From assembly GCA_002751075.1 (NCBI GenBank), contig NAOQ01000424.1:14447-26498 (forward strand): a stretch of 12,052 bases of DNA, in the 5' to 3' direction. Positions 1-8,304 of the stretch are shown here, in pieces. Both the position numbers and the translations under genes were made by a program. The notes beneath the pieces were generated by a model. That model worked only from the letters and a program-made list of their open reading frames with translations. It was not told the DNA's origin and made no database searches. The stretch is from Ichthyophonus hoferi. Its lineage: Eukaryota; Opisthokonta; Ichthyosporea; Ichthyophonida; Ichthyophonidae. Numbering within the stretch: position 1 is the stretch's first letter; every line of letters begins with the position of its first letter.

Positions 1-840
1 AAAAAAAAAAAAAAAAAGAAAAAAGAAGAAGCTTGGTATGGCAATGATTAAAACGTTAAAATTAAATAATAAGTTTTGGCGTTATTTTAAACCGTTACCT
101 TGACAATGACGCAAGTCAGTTGGCACACTAGAGTGTAAGCTAGAATCTCTGTCTCAACCACAAAGTGATTTATTTATGTCATTCTAAGTCACAAATTATA
201 GTGTGAGACTGAATTTGTATCAAATCTGCGTATCTAATATAGCATACTAGACAGGAATTAATCTCAATCTGAATCATTATTATGTAAGCTTGATAAATAC
301 TCTCTACTATTTGATTAATAGCATATTATAGATAAATAAAATACATAATATTTTAATACAAATAAATAAATAAGGAATCATTGTAACGGATTATACATGT
401 TCTAGTAGTAATAATCGTTAACATTGCATAAAAAAACGTTTGATATGATATACTGGGTGTATTGGCAAACAGAAAAATCAATTCAAAACTATTCAGTATA
501 GCTATAGAAAAACAATAAGCATATTTTGCCACAGATGAAATTCTTTTATATTTCCTAAATAACCAATTAATTTAGACTATAACTGTTTTTCACTCATGTT
601 GTACATGTATATATATTTAGCAATACTAACATGGTTTTCCATTGTAAAATCTTTAAGTATAGGTTGTATAGATGATGTAAATAAAGTCTCAATAAGAAAC
701 ATACTAGGATTACTAATTGATGTCGAGTAAAAAATAATATATGAAATAACCTGGGAATAAGGATGTCAAATATAGGTACATATACAATAAAAACATAGTC
801 GCTATATTTAAATAATTATCAATTCTGGTTTATGATGTAT
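1..840. other. AT-rich flank without a recognised gene
   Basis: The stretch opens with an A-rich run (about 1-31, A with a few G) and is then very AT-rich on both strands. I found no exon with coherent coding character and no RNA gene. The A-run could be the tail of a retroposed element continuing outside the window, or a plain A-rich tract; nothing beside it resembles a LINE or SINE, so it is not called as one. Confidence 0.5.
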
Positions 841-849
841 TTCATACAT

Positions 850-900
850 AAAATTCCACATTTATAAAGTATATAAAGGTTATATCTGAGACAGATTGAG
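850..900 (+). promoter_or_regulatory. TATA plus palindrome module, copy 1
   Basis: A TATA-box-like TATATAAAG (870-878) is followed about 20 bases on by a 13-base perfect palindrome with a 3-base centre, ATCTGAGACAGAT (884-896). The 50-odd bases resemble 10377-10428, at roughly three bases in four with one or two small gaps, including the exact non-AT-rich core CTGAGACAGATTG. If the TATA box is real, transcription would start near 900 on the plus strand, upstream of the RhoGAP-like gene. It could instead be a dispersed repeat with no promoter role. Confidence 0.35.
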
Positions 901-955
901 GATTTTTGATTTTGCACTGGTACTGGATCAAGATTGTACAGTTTTTATCCTAAAT

Positions 956-1754
956 TCTCTACTTGCAATAGTCAGCAGTTACCCTGAGCATAAGTAAGAT
1001 AACTATTATGCAGATTAAATTTGACAAGAATAACCACACCACAATCAGATAATAACTACAGCATAATGTTGATAATTCCCACGCAGGCTGAAATCGACAT
1101 CTACAACAGGAACATGTCAAAGTACTGCATTGTACAGTGAGATTTGATAAAGATCTGCAGGCTTTTATTATACTGACCTGCTTAAATGTTTTGGCTGTCA
1201 ATCAAAATGAGTGAGAGAACTTCCTATTTAAGTCAGGTTGGTTGTTACCTTACTGTGATGTAAGTACTCGATCACAGCGTTGTAGTTATTATTTTACTCT
1301 ATTGTAGCTACTGTCTCACAGTGTTGCAGTTATTAATTTAACCGCCTTGAATTGTAGCTCGTTGAAAAAATTTATATTGCGGTCTTCTCATGAGTTACAA
1401 TTACTTAATGCAACCTATCTAATCAGATTAATCAATAGATATATCATCATATACTCAGAAATTATTGTAACTGTGGAACGTTGATTAAAGTAAAATATTT
1501 TATAAAAATATATATTATTAAAGCTATATATCACTTTATTAATTAAACATGCATGCAAAGTGATCTGACACTTATTTTTATGTAGTGATTTGATAATTAG
1601 CTGTGTAGTATGAATATATTGGCTATTATTTTCTATTTATTTATTTACTTGTTTTTTCAAGCAGTACATCTAATTACCCATGATGTAGGAAACTTAGTGA
1701 ATATCAACGACGTCATGTCTATAATCTAGTTTGTTGAAGCCACTTACATTGTAG
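956..1754. other. Unassigned stretch upstream of the RhoGAP-like exons
   Basis: This stretch probably contains 5' exons or introns of the plus-strand gene. A good acceptor (pyrimidine tract then CAAGCAG, ending 1662) is followed by a few open codons that soon reach a stop, so no exon is claimed. On the minus strand an 80-codon frame (1201-959) is Cys- and Leu-rich and holds a splice-donor-like CAGGTCAGT near its start. It matches no family I know and is most likely chance. Confidence 0.4.
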
Positions 1755-3656
1755 ATTGCAATTACATTCCATATACTATACTTTGATCCAATTGGAATCA
1801 GAGATTATTACTGCCTAGGAAAACCACTAAGTAGATTTTCATTATATTTAGTGTTAGTTTAGCCTACAACATTACCTATTGGAAATCTGCAATAGTAATC
1901 AATAAACAACCCCATAGGGTGAGAAAGATAAAGCCAACCCTTGTTACCATATATGACGTGGCTGGCGTCTGGATAAGCTTCCTGAGAAGTCTAGATGAGG
2001 TAAAAAAATATATAAAACCAATAGATTTGCTTAGATAACATTATATATATATATTAAATATATGGTGTACATTATATTTATTTTCTTCAATTGTATTTAC
2101 ATATATATCACCCTGCTGACACATAAAATCTAACTGTCCAATCATATACCCTCTAATAGTTCCACCTAACCCAATAATAACACCACATGTTATCACTTGG
2201 ACAGCCAGACCTTATTTGGTCCATTTTTTTGTACAAGTGCAATCCAAAAAAGTCAACTAATCACCCATGAGAATAATAATTAATGAACCAATTTCCTCTA
2301 AAGGTAAGCAAATAAAATTTAATAGAACAATATTTATAAGCCTGCATGAACTTACACAAACTACAGCATATTGAATTATATGTGTGTACATGTTAAGAGA
2401 GATTACTTTATATAATCTTAATTATTATGAGCCCTAATACAAGCAGGTCTCATGGCTGTGGAAACCCCATAGACCCCCTAAATTTCAAACATTAAATTAT
2501 CTATAAAAACCTCCACAGTTATTATTAACTGCATACCCAGTTTGCATAAAAACGCACTGATTTGTCTGTTGGAACTTCTGAAGGCTATCTCTGCCAATGC
2601 AATCACTTTTATGACCTTCGATCACCTTGATATATGTTGCGTATGTGTACAATATGTACAATAATTAGACAATTAAATTTATATTTAACTTTTATCCTAC
2701 CAATAATCCACCATTTTTAATTTTAAAATTAAACCAATTCATTGATACACTTTAAACCCTCACCCATCTCATGATATACAATTATACCATCATATAGTGT
2801 TGGACTAGCTTTGTATGGAGCTGAGCTACAAATTAGCAATCACCATTTGCTAACTGAAGCCCTGGTAGACAATTATGACCAAATCTTTCACAACACCACT
2901 ATGCAAAAGCCTGCTCTCCCTATTAGGATTAGGGATGATGTCATCATTATTCCATTGGCTGCCCCAGGACACGTTCTTCTGAATATGGCAATGGATAACC
3001 TACTTTCTACCAATGAGATGACTGCCAAGTCATCATCCCCTACTGGAATGAACGTCATCAAGAAACCTTTCAGAAGGTATGTTTGTATTTTACGTTAAAT
3101 TTAATGTCCAATGAATGAGGGCATATAAAATAACTACAAATAAGATATGTATGCATGTATATCTAGTTGAGAATCATGTAGTGTCAATGCAATATTCCTA
3201 TGTGGTAAAGGTTAGCAGGGTGTGATCATAGCTAGCGGGTAACCAGTAGGGGGATAGTATCACATAGATTAACATTCCCTTATCTGTACGCAGTGATAGT
3301 CAGACTTCTACTGCCCCCTTTAGCCCAGAGAGTTCCCTTAAGAAGCACCAAAGGATTCGATCCCAGCAGAGGTAGGAGATTACTTATAAGGCACATATAT
3401 AGAGAGATGAGGGAGAGAGATATATATATATATATAATGCAAAATAATAGAGGATAGTATAGTATAGGGTAGGTATATGCATAACCACATATGTAACAAG
3501 ACTATGGTATTATCCTATCATCTGCCTATAGCTCCCAATCCATCGGGCCCTCTATCTCCTCAGAGGAGAAAATATCAGTACTGGCCTACTTCTGAGCCAC
3601 CGTCTTTCAATATGGCGACCACTGGCCCAGTCTTATCCCAACCAACGTTACTGTAG
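1755..3656 (+). CDS. RhoGAP-domain-like protein, multi-exon, 5' end not resolved
   Basis: RhoGAP domains stimulate GTP hydrolysis by Rho-family GTPases. Seen: an exon ending at 1999 (frame open from 1832) gives VAGVWISFLRSLDE, like the family's HxVAxLLKxFLRELPEP helix. A candidate exon from 2205 continues with PDLIWSIF. Exon 2519-2640 gives CIPSLHKNALICLLELL and then MTFDHLDICC, like LPxxNxxxLxxLLxHL and NKMxxxNLAxxF. Exon 2798-3076 gives LLTEALVDNYDQIF, like the closing IVEALIENYDxIF helix. Exons 3294-3371 and 3566-3656 encode a Ser/Thr/Pro- and Lys/Arg-rich tail ending at TAG; these last two joins agree in phase. Unresolved: the start (an open frame from 1755 may contribute), the 1999-2519 joins, and the 2640/2798 join, whose phases disagree as read, so a small exon or another splice site is missing. 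No GxxRxSG arginine-finger motif was found. Other signalling domains may lie upstream. Confidence 0.6.
3398..3436. repeat. Purine-rich then (AT)n microsatellite
   Basis: A GAGA-type purine run passes into an alternating AT run of about 16 bases. It lies in the last intron of the plus-strand RhoGAP-like gene, just after the GTAGGA donor at 3372. Confidence 0.6.
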
Positions 3657-3742
3657 TTTTATTTTCATATATTATTATCCTGTAAGGTTTGTCTTATATA
3701 TGATGGGATGAAGAAATTAAATATTAAAATAAGGTGTGACAT

Positions 3743-3748
3743 AATAAA
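3743..3748 (+). terminator. Polyadenylation signal AATAAA
   Basis: A canonical AATAAA lies 87 bases after the TAG stop of the plus-strand RhoGAP-like gene, a normal 3' UTR distance. A second AATAAA follows at about 3779. No canonical minus-strand signal was seen close behind the converging GT43 gene; an ATTAAA variant overlaps that gene's stop codon. Confidence 0.5.
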
Positions 3749-3845
3749 ATGAGTTATAGTGACCAATCACTGCCCATTAATAAAAGTGCTTACAATAAAT
3801 GTAGTCATCTATAACTACTTGGTGTGATGGTATAATAGTGTGCAT

Positions 3846-3992
3846 ATATAAAATAGTAATAGCAATAGTAATAGTAAAAGTAATAGTAATGGCTATAATA
3901 ATAGTAATAATAATAATAATAATAGGAATAGGAAAGGAATAGAAGGAATAGTAATAGTAATTGTAATAGCAATAGCAATAGTAATGGTATGG
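3846..3992. repeat. (AATAGT/AAT)n imperfect microsatellite
   Basis: Interrupted AATAGT, AAT and AATAGC units run for nearly 150 bases between the two converging genes. The minus-strand reading is a Tyr-rich open frame that simply reflects the repeat and is not a gene. No copy is long and pure, so the array is old or degenerating. Confidence 0.75.
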
Positions 3993-4525
3993 TAACAGTA
4001 ATTACGAGGATGTTCTCTCCATATTGAAGGCAACATGTAGACCAGCTACATAGCAACTAATAAGAGTAGGTATTTCAAACCTACTTCTTTTTTTTCCTTG
4101 TAATTCATTCATCACGCGTACACACCCTCAACAACGTATTAAATAAGGCTAGTCTTGTATAATTAATTAATTAATTAACCATGTCAGGATACAGTGCAAA
4201 GGAATGTATAAGGAAGATGATCTGTATGTCTATCTATACACAATGAGACTTAAATACATTAAATACATATCCATAAGAACATAACTCCAACGGTGTATTA
4301 TGTCTATATTTATCTTTCATCACCATTGGTTGCCATATATAATGGCTTAATAAATTATTTTCACAATGATAACTATAGCAACCATGGTTAATACCAATTG
4401 GTCATCTAAATATGTCATGGCCAATACATTTGCATGAGGGCGTGCTAAACTCGTCAACTATTGGCTAATTGTCATTACTGGAGTGAAGACTGCATTCTCA
4501 TTCGTTTCCTTTCAGCCGCTTGAAT

Positions 4526-7500
4526 TTAATGGGACCATACATATACACGTGTACAATTGTCAAAATGCTAAATGTTGATAGGGTAGAAATACAATACAAA
4601 GGGGGTTAGGGAAATATAACAGAAAAAATAAGTTAGTTCATTAATTACAAAGGGGGCGTGCGATTGGCTGTGAGACTGTGTTTGACCCTGTGTATATAAC
4701 CAGAATGATAATATATAGTGTGCATGGGCTTTAATGTACTAATATTTTTTTATCACACCAATCAATCAAAACATTAAATATTATTCTTAAAAATATTGGG
4801 CTAGTCATTATTTTCCAACCCCTACAAATTGAATATAGTATAGTATAATTTAATACGTACAATACAGTACAATACAATACAATACAAATCAATACACTAC
4901 AATAAACTACAATACAAACCATACCACACCATAAAATACAATGCAATACACTACAATATACACACAGACACAATCTCCCCAGTTACGTACCTCCAACTGG
5001 GTAACATTAGATATCATTGTGTGAATGAAGTCTGACACTAAGTTGTCTGTCGTACTAAGTAAGGAAAAAGCACCCACGGTCCCATTGGTCATGGTCAGGT
5101 AGGCAGCGTTCACAGCAAATGCTGATAGATCAATAGCATACTTGGTCTGCATGGGGTGGATGGTTTTAAATATATGTTTAAAATGATGGAGGGGTCAATG
5201 GGAATTAAGAGATAAGAATAAAGAAGGAATATGAGAAGATATTATATTATACTATATAGCTAAGTACTCAGGCCAACACCAACTTACAAAGTCCTTATTA
5301 GGAGCCTCCCATCCTATTATTTGATTGGTGGATTGATCGATGACGCACCGTACCACCCCCTGCTTGGAACCAATAGACCACACCCCTATCCTCTCTACCT
5401 GCCTAATATAGTCAAAGATAGACGAATCAAATGCAATATCGGATGCCCCAAAATACACCACCGCTTGAGAGTGGAAGGGTTTGCCTGTCAGGCGACTGAT
5501 ATGGCTTAGAGCTGCATTGTATTGAATGACATACCTGTAACCATGGTGATAGGATAGAATGGAGTGAGATGATTGCATGGCTACAGTATAATAAGGGAGC
5601 CAATAATATGGGGTAATATATACTAATAAAATCAGGGAACCAATGAAGAACTATAATGGTATGGGGTTACTGGATGGCTACATTATAATGGGGCAATTAT
5701 AAGGGGTAATGTACGGTAATAAGATCAGGGATCCAATGAAGAACTATAATGGCATAATAATGATTTAAAGATGCAGTAAAGGAGCCATGATGATTGGGCT
5801 AAGAAAATATGCATGATAATAATGTAATAGCAGAGAGGATTGAATAGGATAAATAGACACGGATCAATAAAAAAAAGTAATCACCCAGATAGGGTTAATT
5901 CTATATATCGTACCAATGTATTTCCTCAAAGCCTCCCCGAGTCCACCTATCATTACACAATATTCGAATCATCAACCAATAAAAATTAAGAATTCCCGAG
6001 TGCCAATAGGGTGGGGCAGGTGATAAACCGAGTAGTTCAGAATGTAGAATGTGGATAGATAGGGTGATAGAAGGAGAGGGAGAGGGAGAAGGAGAAGAAA
6101 AGTGAGATAACCTACTTATGCCTGTGCGGGTTGCTGACATCAGGAGACATCTGAGCTAGGATATGACTGTATTGTAACACCCCACTACCATGCCATACGT
6201 TTTTATTGGTTAGGTTATAGCTAATAGGGTCAATGATAGTAGTCATGTGATTAGAATGGGGCATTCAATCATATGTTTGTATGGGTCTGACACGATTGCA
6301 TTAATGTACTGCATTGTAGTGTACTGTAATGTAATATAATATAATGCATTGTATTGTAATGTAATGTATTGTAATGTATTGTAATGTACTGTACTGTATT
6401 GTAATGTATTAATTATAATGTATTGTAATGTAATATAGTGTACTGTAATGTAATGTATTGTACTGTAATGTAATGTATTATAATGTACTGTAGTGTAGGG
6501 TAATGTAATGCAATTTAATGTAATATACTAGTGTATTGTATTGGATGGTAGGGTATTGCATTGTATTATATTTTACGTATTAATCTCTCTTTCCATTGGC
6601 TCGCTTGCAATTAGCTTTCTCAGTACATACACTGCACATTATAATATTATCTATTACATGTAGGAATTAGTTTTAACGTATCGATAGAGAGTGAGGAAAA
6701 GTAAAGAAAGACAATAGAAAGAAGGGCTATGGAGAAAGAAAGAAAAAGAGGAAGAGAGGGAGAGAGGGAGAGGGGAAAGGGGAAAAAAAGACCTAGATGC
6801 AATAATGGCTCTCAACCCTCGTGATTTTTCCCTATTGTCCTCCACTACTACCCAATGAAGTCCAGGTATGTTTCGTAACGTGTTACTTAGCCTAATAAGG
6901 TCAGGGGCCTATAAAAGGAAAGGAATGGTGACTAGATTAGCTACTCAATGTATAGCTATGACGAAGGATTGGGGATATAAAGCCAACCAATCCGGTCGTT
7001 CCATGTCACAAACACGCTAATGAAACCTACTTGTGGTTTAATAAGCCAATAAACTTCAATTTTTTCACAGAGTAATAATTAAGTTATGTATTGTCCATTA
7101 CTCTTCCTTCTATGTAATTTCCATGAAAACGACATATCAAGTATATCGACTTTATGATTGGTGTTTCAAGCAGCCTAGTTGATACGCGATGAACTTAAAA
7201 TCAGTTGGTGAGAATATGGGAATGATCTATAACCTATAGCCGCTTGAGGATTGAACCAATCAATATTGACAGTACTATATCGACCAATATATATATATTC
7301 GATCAGAACGCTGAATTTGTGCCCTTCACTACCAACTACCAATTAGTGGAGGACACCAACGAGGGTAACCAACTATAATATCAAGGGCTCAAAACAGGTA
7401 TTAAAATGGATTAAAACTTGTAAATAAATAAGAAAGCCATGTTATAATACCTGCTCCACTGCATTATCTACCGCAGTAACAAAAAATATGGTAGGAGTAA

Positions 7501-8304
7501 CTCCAATCATTCTAGGCTTGAGGGACACTGTAGATACAATTGAATTGTTGATATAAAATAGGGAGAAAGGAAAAAAGAGGAGAGGAAGAGGGAAGACAGT
7601 AGAAATAGGAAGAAGAAAATATAATAGTTTTTACTGTTTGTGTGCATACGAATGCAGATAAAATAGTACATGTATGTGCACAGTGTGTGTAAATAAATAA
7701 ATATGTGCGTGTGCATGTATGTATATTAATAGGTGTGAGTATATGTTTTATATATACACCTCTATATTTCACTGTGTGTGCAAATCCATATTAGTTCATA
7801 TGGTGTTTTAGTTATACTACAAGTGTTTATTTGTCTACAAGTATATAATTAATGAAAATGAATATAAATATATTTAATTATATGAATAGAAATTAGCAAT
7901 GTCTCTGTGCGTGGCTTATGCGTACACTTTACACCTACTAATACACCTGCATTGTACATAGAATAAAAAAGATCCAAATGTGTGAAAAGGTATTTACAAT
8001 GATATAGATCTGTGTAAGTTCTCAAAAACAAAAAAAGACTACGTAACAAAACTTTCAAATGTAGTGACCGTAATACTATATACTTAAAACACCAACCATT
8101 GGATTCTTTTAAAAAGGATCCTAACAACCACTTACCTTGTGACTTGTGTACGACCAAGAGTGTCACTACCACTGCAGTGATAAGGGCAGCTGCTAGTATA
8201 AGCCATCTCCTAGCCCACATACAGTTGGTAGGTCTTCTACGTTGAGGCCTGATTGCCTTCACACTATTTTTTATTTCTCCAATGGTAGTGCTTACAGACT
8301 TCAT
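4526..8304 (-). CDS. B3GAT-like: GT43 beta-1,3-glucuronosyltransferase-like protein, probable pseudoenzyme
   Basis: GT43 enzymes move glucuronate from UDP-glucuronate to galactose, for instance in the proteoglycan linker, in the Golgi. Exons 8304-8136, 7527-7451, 6908-6793, 6166-6116, 5534-5288, 5146-4991 and 4567-4526 join in phase at GT-AG sites into 285 residues. The start has A at -3 and an in-frame TAA 12 bases upstream. Residues 1-33 are cytosolic and basic, 34-52 the membrane anchor, and the stem is very short. Landmarks: TPTIFFVT (67-74), RLSNTLRNIPGLHWVVVED (88-106; family RLANTLxHVPxLHWxVVED), QYNAALSHI (142-150), AVVYF (162-166), IIGWEA (210-215), KYAIDLSAFAVN (222-233), DNCTRVYVW (275-283). 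Odd: the DDD motif reads ASD (168-170), the Tyr of TPTYxR is Asp77, the Arg of QRN is Tyr143, the catalytic-base Glu aligns with Val257, and the protein stops right after VWSH, without the usual tail of about 25 residues. I infer a stable fold without normal transferase activity. The weakest junction is the GTCTTT donor after exon 3. Confidence 0.88.
4855..4960. repeat. (ACAAT)n pentanucleotide satellite in GT43 intron 6
   Basis: Imperfect AATAC/ACAAT units fill this part of the intron between exons 6 and 7 of the GT43 gene. The unit is the reverse complement of the ATTGT-type array at 6297-6571 in intron 3. Open frames through it are repeat products. Confidence 0.75.
5577..5770. repeat. Tandem duplication of about 95 bases in GT43 intron 4
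   Basis: Copy 1 starts at 5577 and copy 2 at 5674, both with ATGGCTACA/ATGGCTACAT. The copies share CCAATGAAGAACTATAATGG near their ends (5640 and 5733) but differ at several places and by a few bases in length. It lies just upstream, in transcript order, of the exon 5 acceptor at 5535. A simple local duplication is the likely origin. Confidence 0.65.
6066..6105 (-). repeat. Polypyrimidine tract after the exon 4 donor
   Basis: The plus strand is almost pure purine (GGAGAGGGAGAGGGAGAAGG and flanks). Read on the transcribed strand, it is a C/U tract starting about 10 bases inside intron 4 of the GT43 gene. Tracts so close to a 5' splice site can bind TIA1- or PTB-type proteins; that role is inference. 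Confidence 0.6.
6297..6571. repeat. (TGTAAT/TGTAT)n satellite in GT43 intron 3
   Basis: About 270 bases consist largely of TGTAATG, TGTATTG and TGTACTG units with drift and a few other bases. The array sits in the intron between exons 3 and 4 of the GT43 gene and is complementary in sense to the ACAAT array of intron 6. Confidence 0.8.
6688..6790 (-). repeat. Polypyrimidine tract at the start of GT43 intron 3
   Basis: About 100 bases are nearly pure purine on the plus strand (AAGAAAGACAATAGAAAG, then GAGAGGGAGAGAGGGAGAG and G/A runs). In the transcript the intron begins GTCTTTTTTTCCCC and continues as a C/U tract, so it directly follows the weak exon 3 donor. A mirror-like purine run of this kind could also form triplex DNA. 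Confidence 0.65.
7558..7620 (-). repeat. Polypyrimidine tract near the end of GT43 intron 1
   Basis: A purine-rich run on the plus strand becomes a C/U tract in the transcript, ending roughly 30 bases before the exon 2 acceptor (CTACAG at 7533-7528). It plausibly serves as an extended acceptor tract. Long open frames in the complementary reading are Ser/Leu/Phe-rich products of low complexity. Confidence 0.6.
7636..7785. repeat. GT/AT-rich low-complexity stretch in GT43 intron 1
   Basis: The stretch mixes GTGTGTG, AAATAAATAAAT and GTATGTAT runs with no clear unit. Open frames here on the minus strand (His/Thr/Tyr-rich) follow the simple sequence and show no exon signals linking them to the GT43 exons. 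Confidence 0.5.

Noticed and set aside
1-31. A-rich run as the tail of a retroposed LINE or SINE
   Set aside because: No promoter boxes, coding part or target-site duplication is visible next to it.
2438-2520. Short plus-strand frame starting MSPNTSRSHGCGNP
   Set aside because: Only about 22 codons; it does not fit the RhoGAP order and lies in the unresolved interval before the 2519 exon.
3805-4056. Minus-strand Tyr-rich open frame
   Set aside because: It is the translation of the AATAGT microsatellite; no coding character outside the repeat.
4731-4990. Cys/Val/Leu-rich minus-strand frames after exon 6
   Set aside because: They run past the GTACGT donor at 4990 into the ACAAT satellite; the family alignment instead continues at 4567.
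5321-5509. Plus-strand 62-codon frame
   Set aside because: It is antisense to GT43 exon 5, which has clear family motifs on the other strand.
5901-6115. Continuation of a minus-strand frame through SPSPSPS-type sequence and beyond
   Set aside because: It is a purine-tract product in a different frame from exon 4, and nothing in it aligns with GT43 proteins.
4855-6571. Regular short units suggesting a CRISPR-like or satellite array
   Set aside because: Units are 5-10 bases with no spacers; they are drifting microsatellites inside introns of a eukaryotic gene.
6654-6792. Continuation of the exon 3 frame into a Ser/Leu/Phe-rich tail
   Set aside because: It reads through the GTCTTT donor into the polypyrimidine tract; the family alignment resumes in exon 4 at 6166.
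7507-7772. Two overlapping minus-strand frames rich in His, Thr, Ser and Phe
   Set aside because: They follow GT-rich and polypyrimidine simple sequence in intron 1; only 7451-7527 fits as GT43 exon 2.
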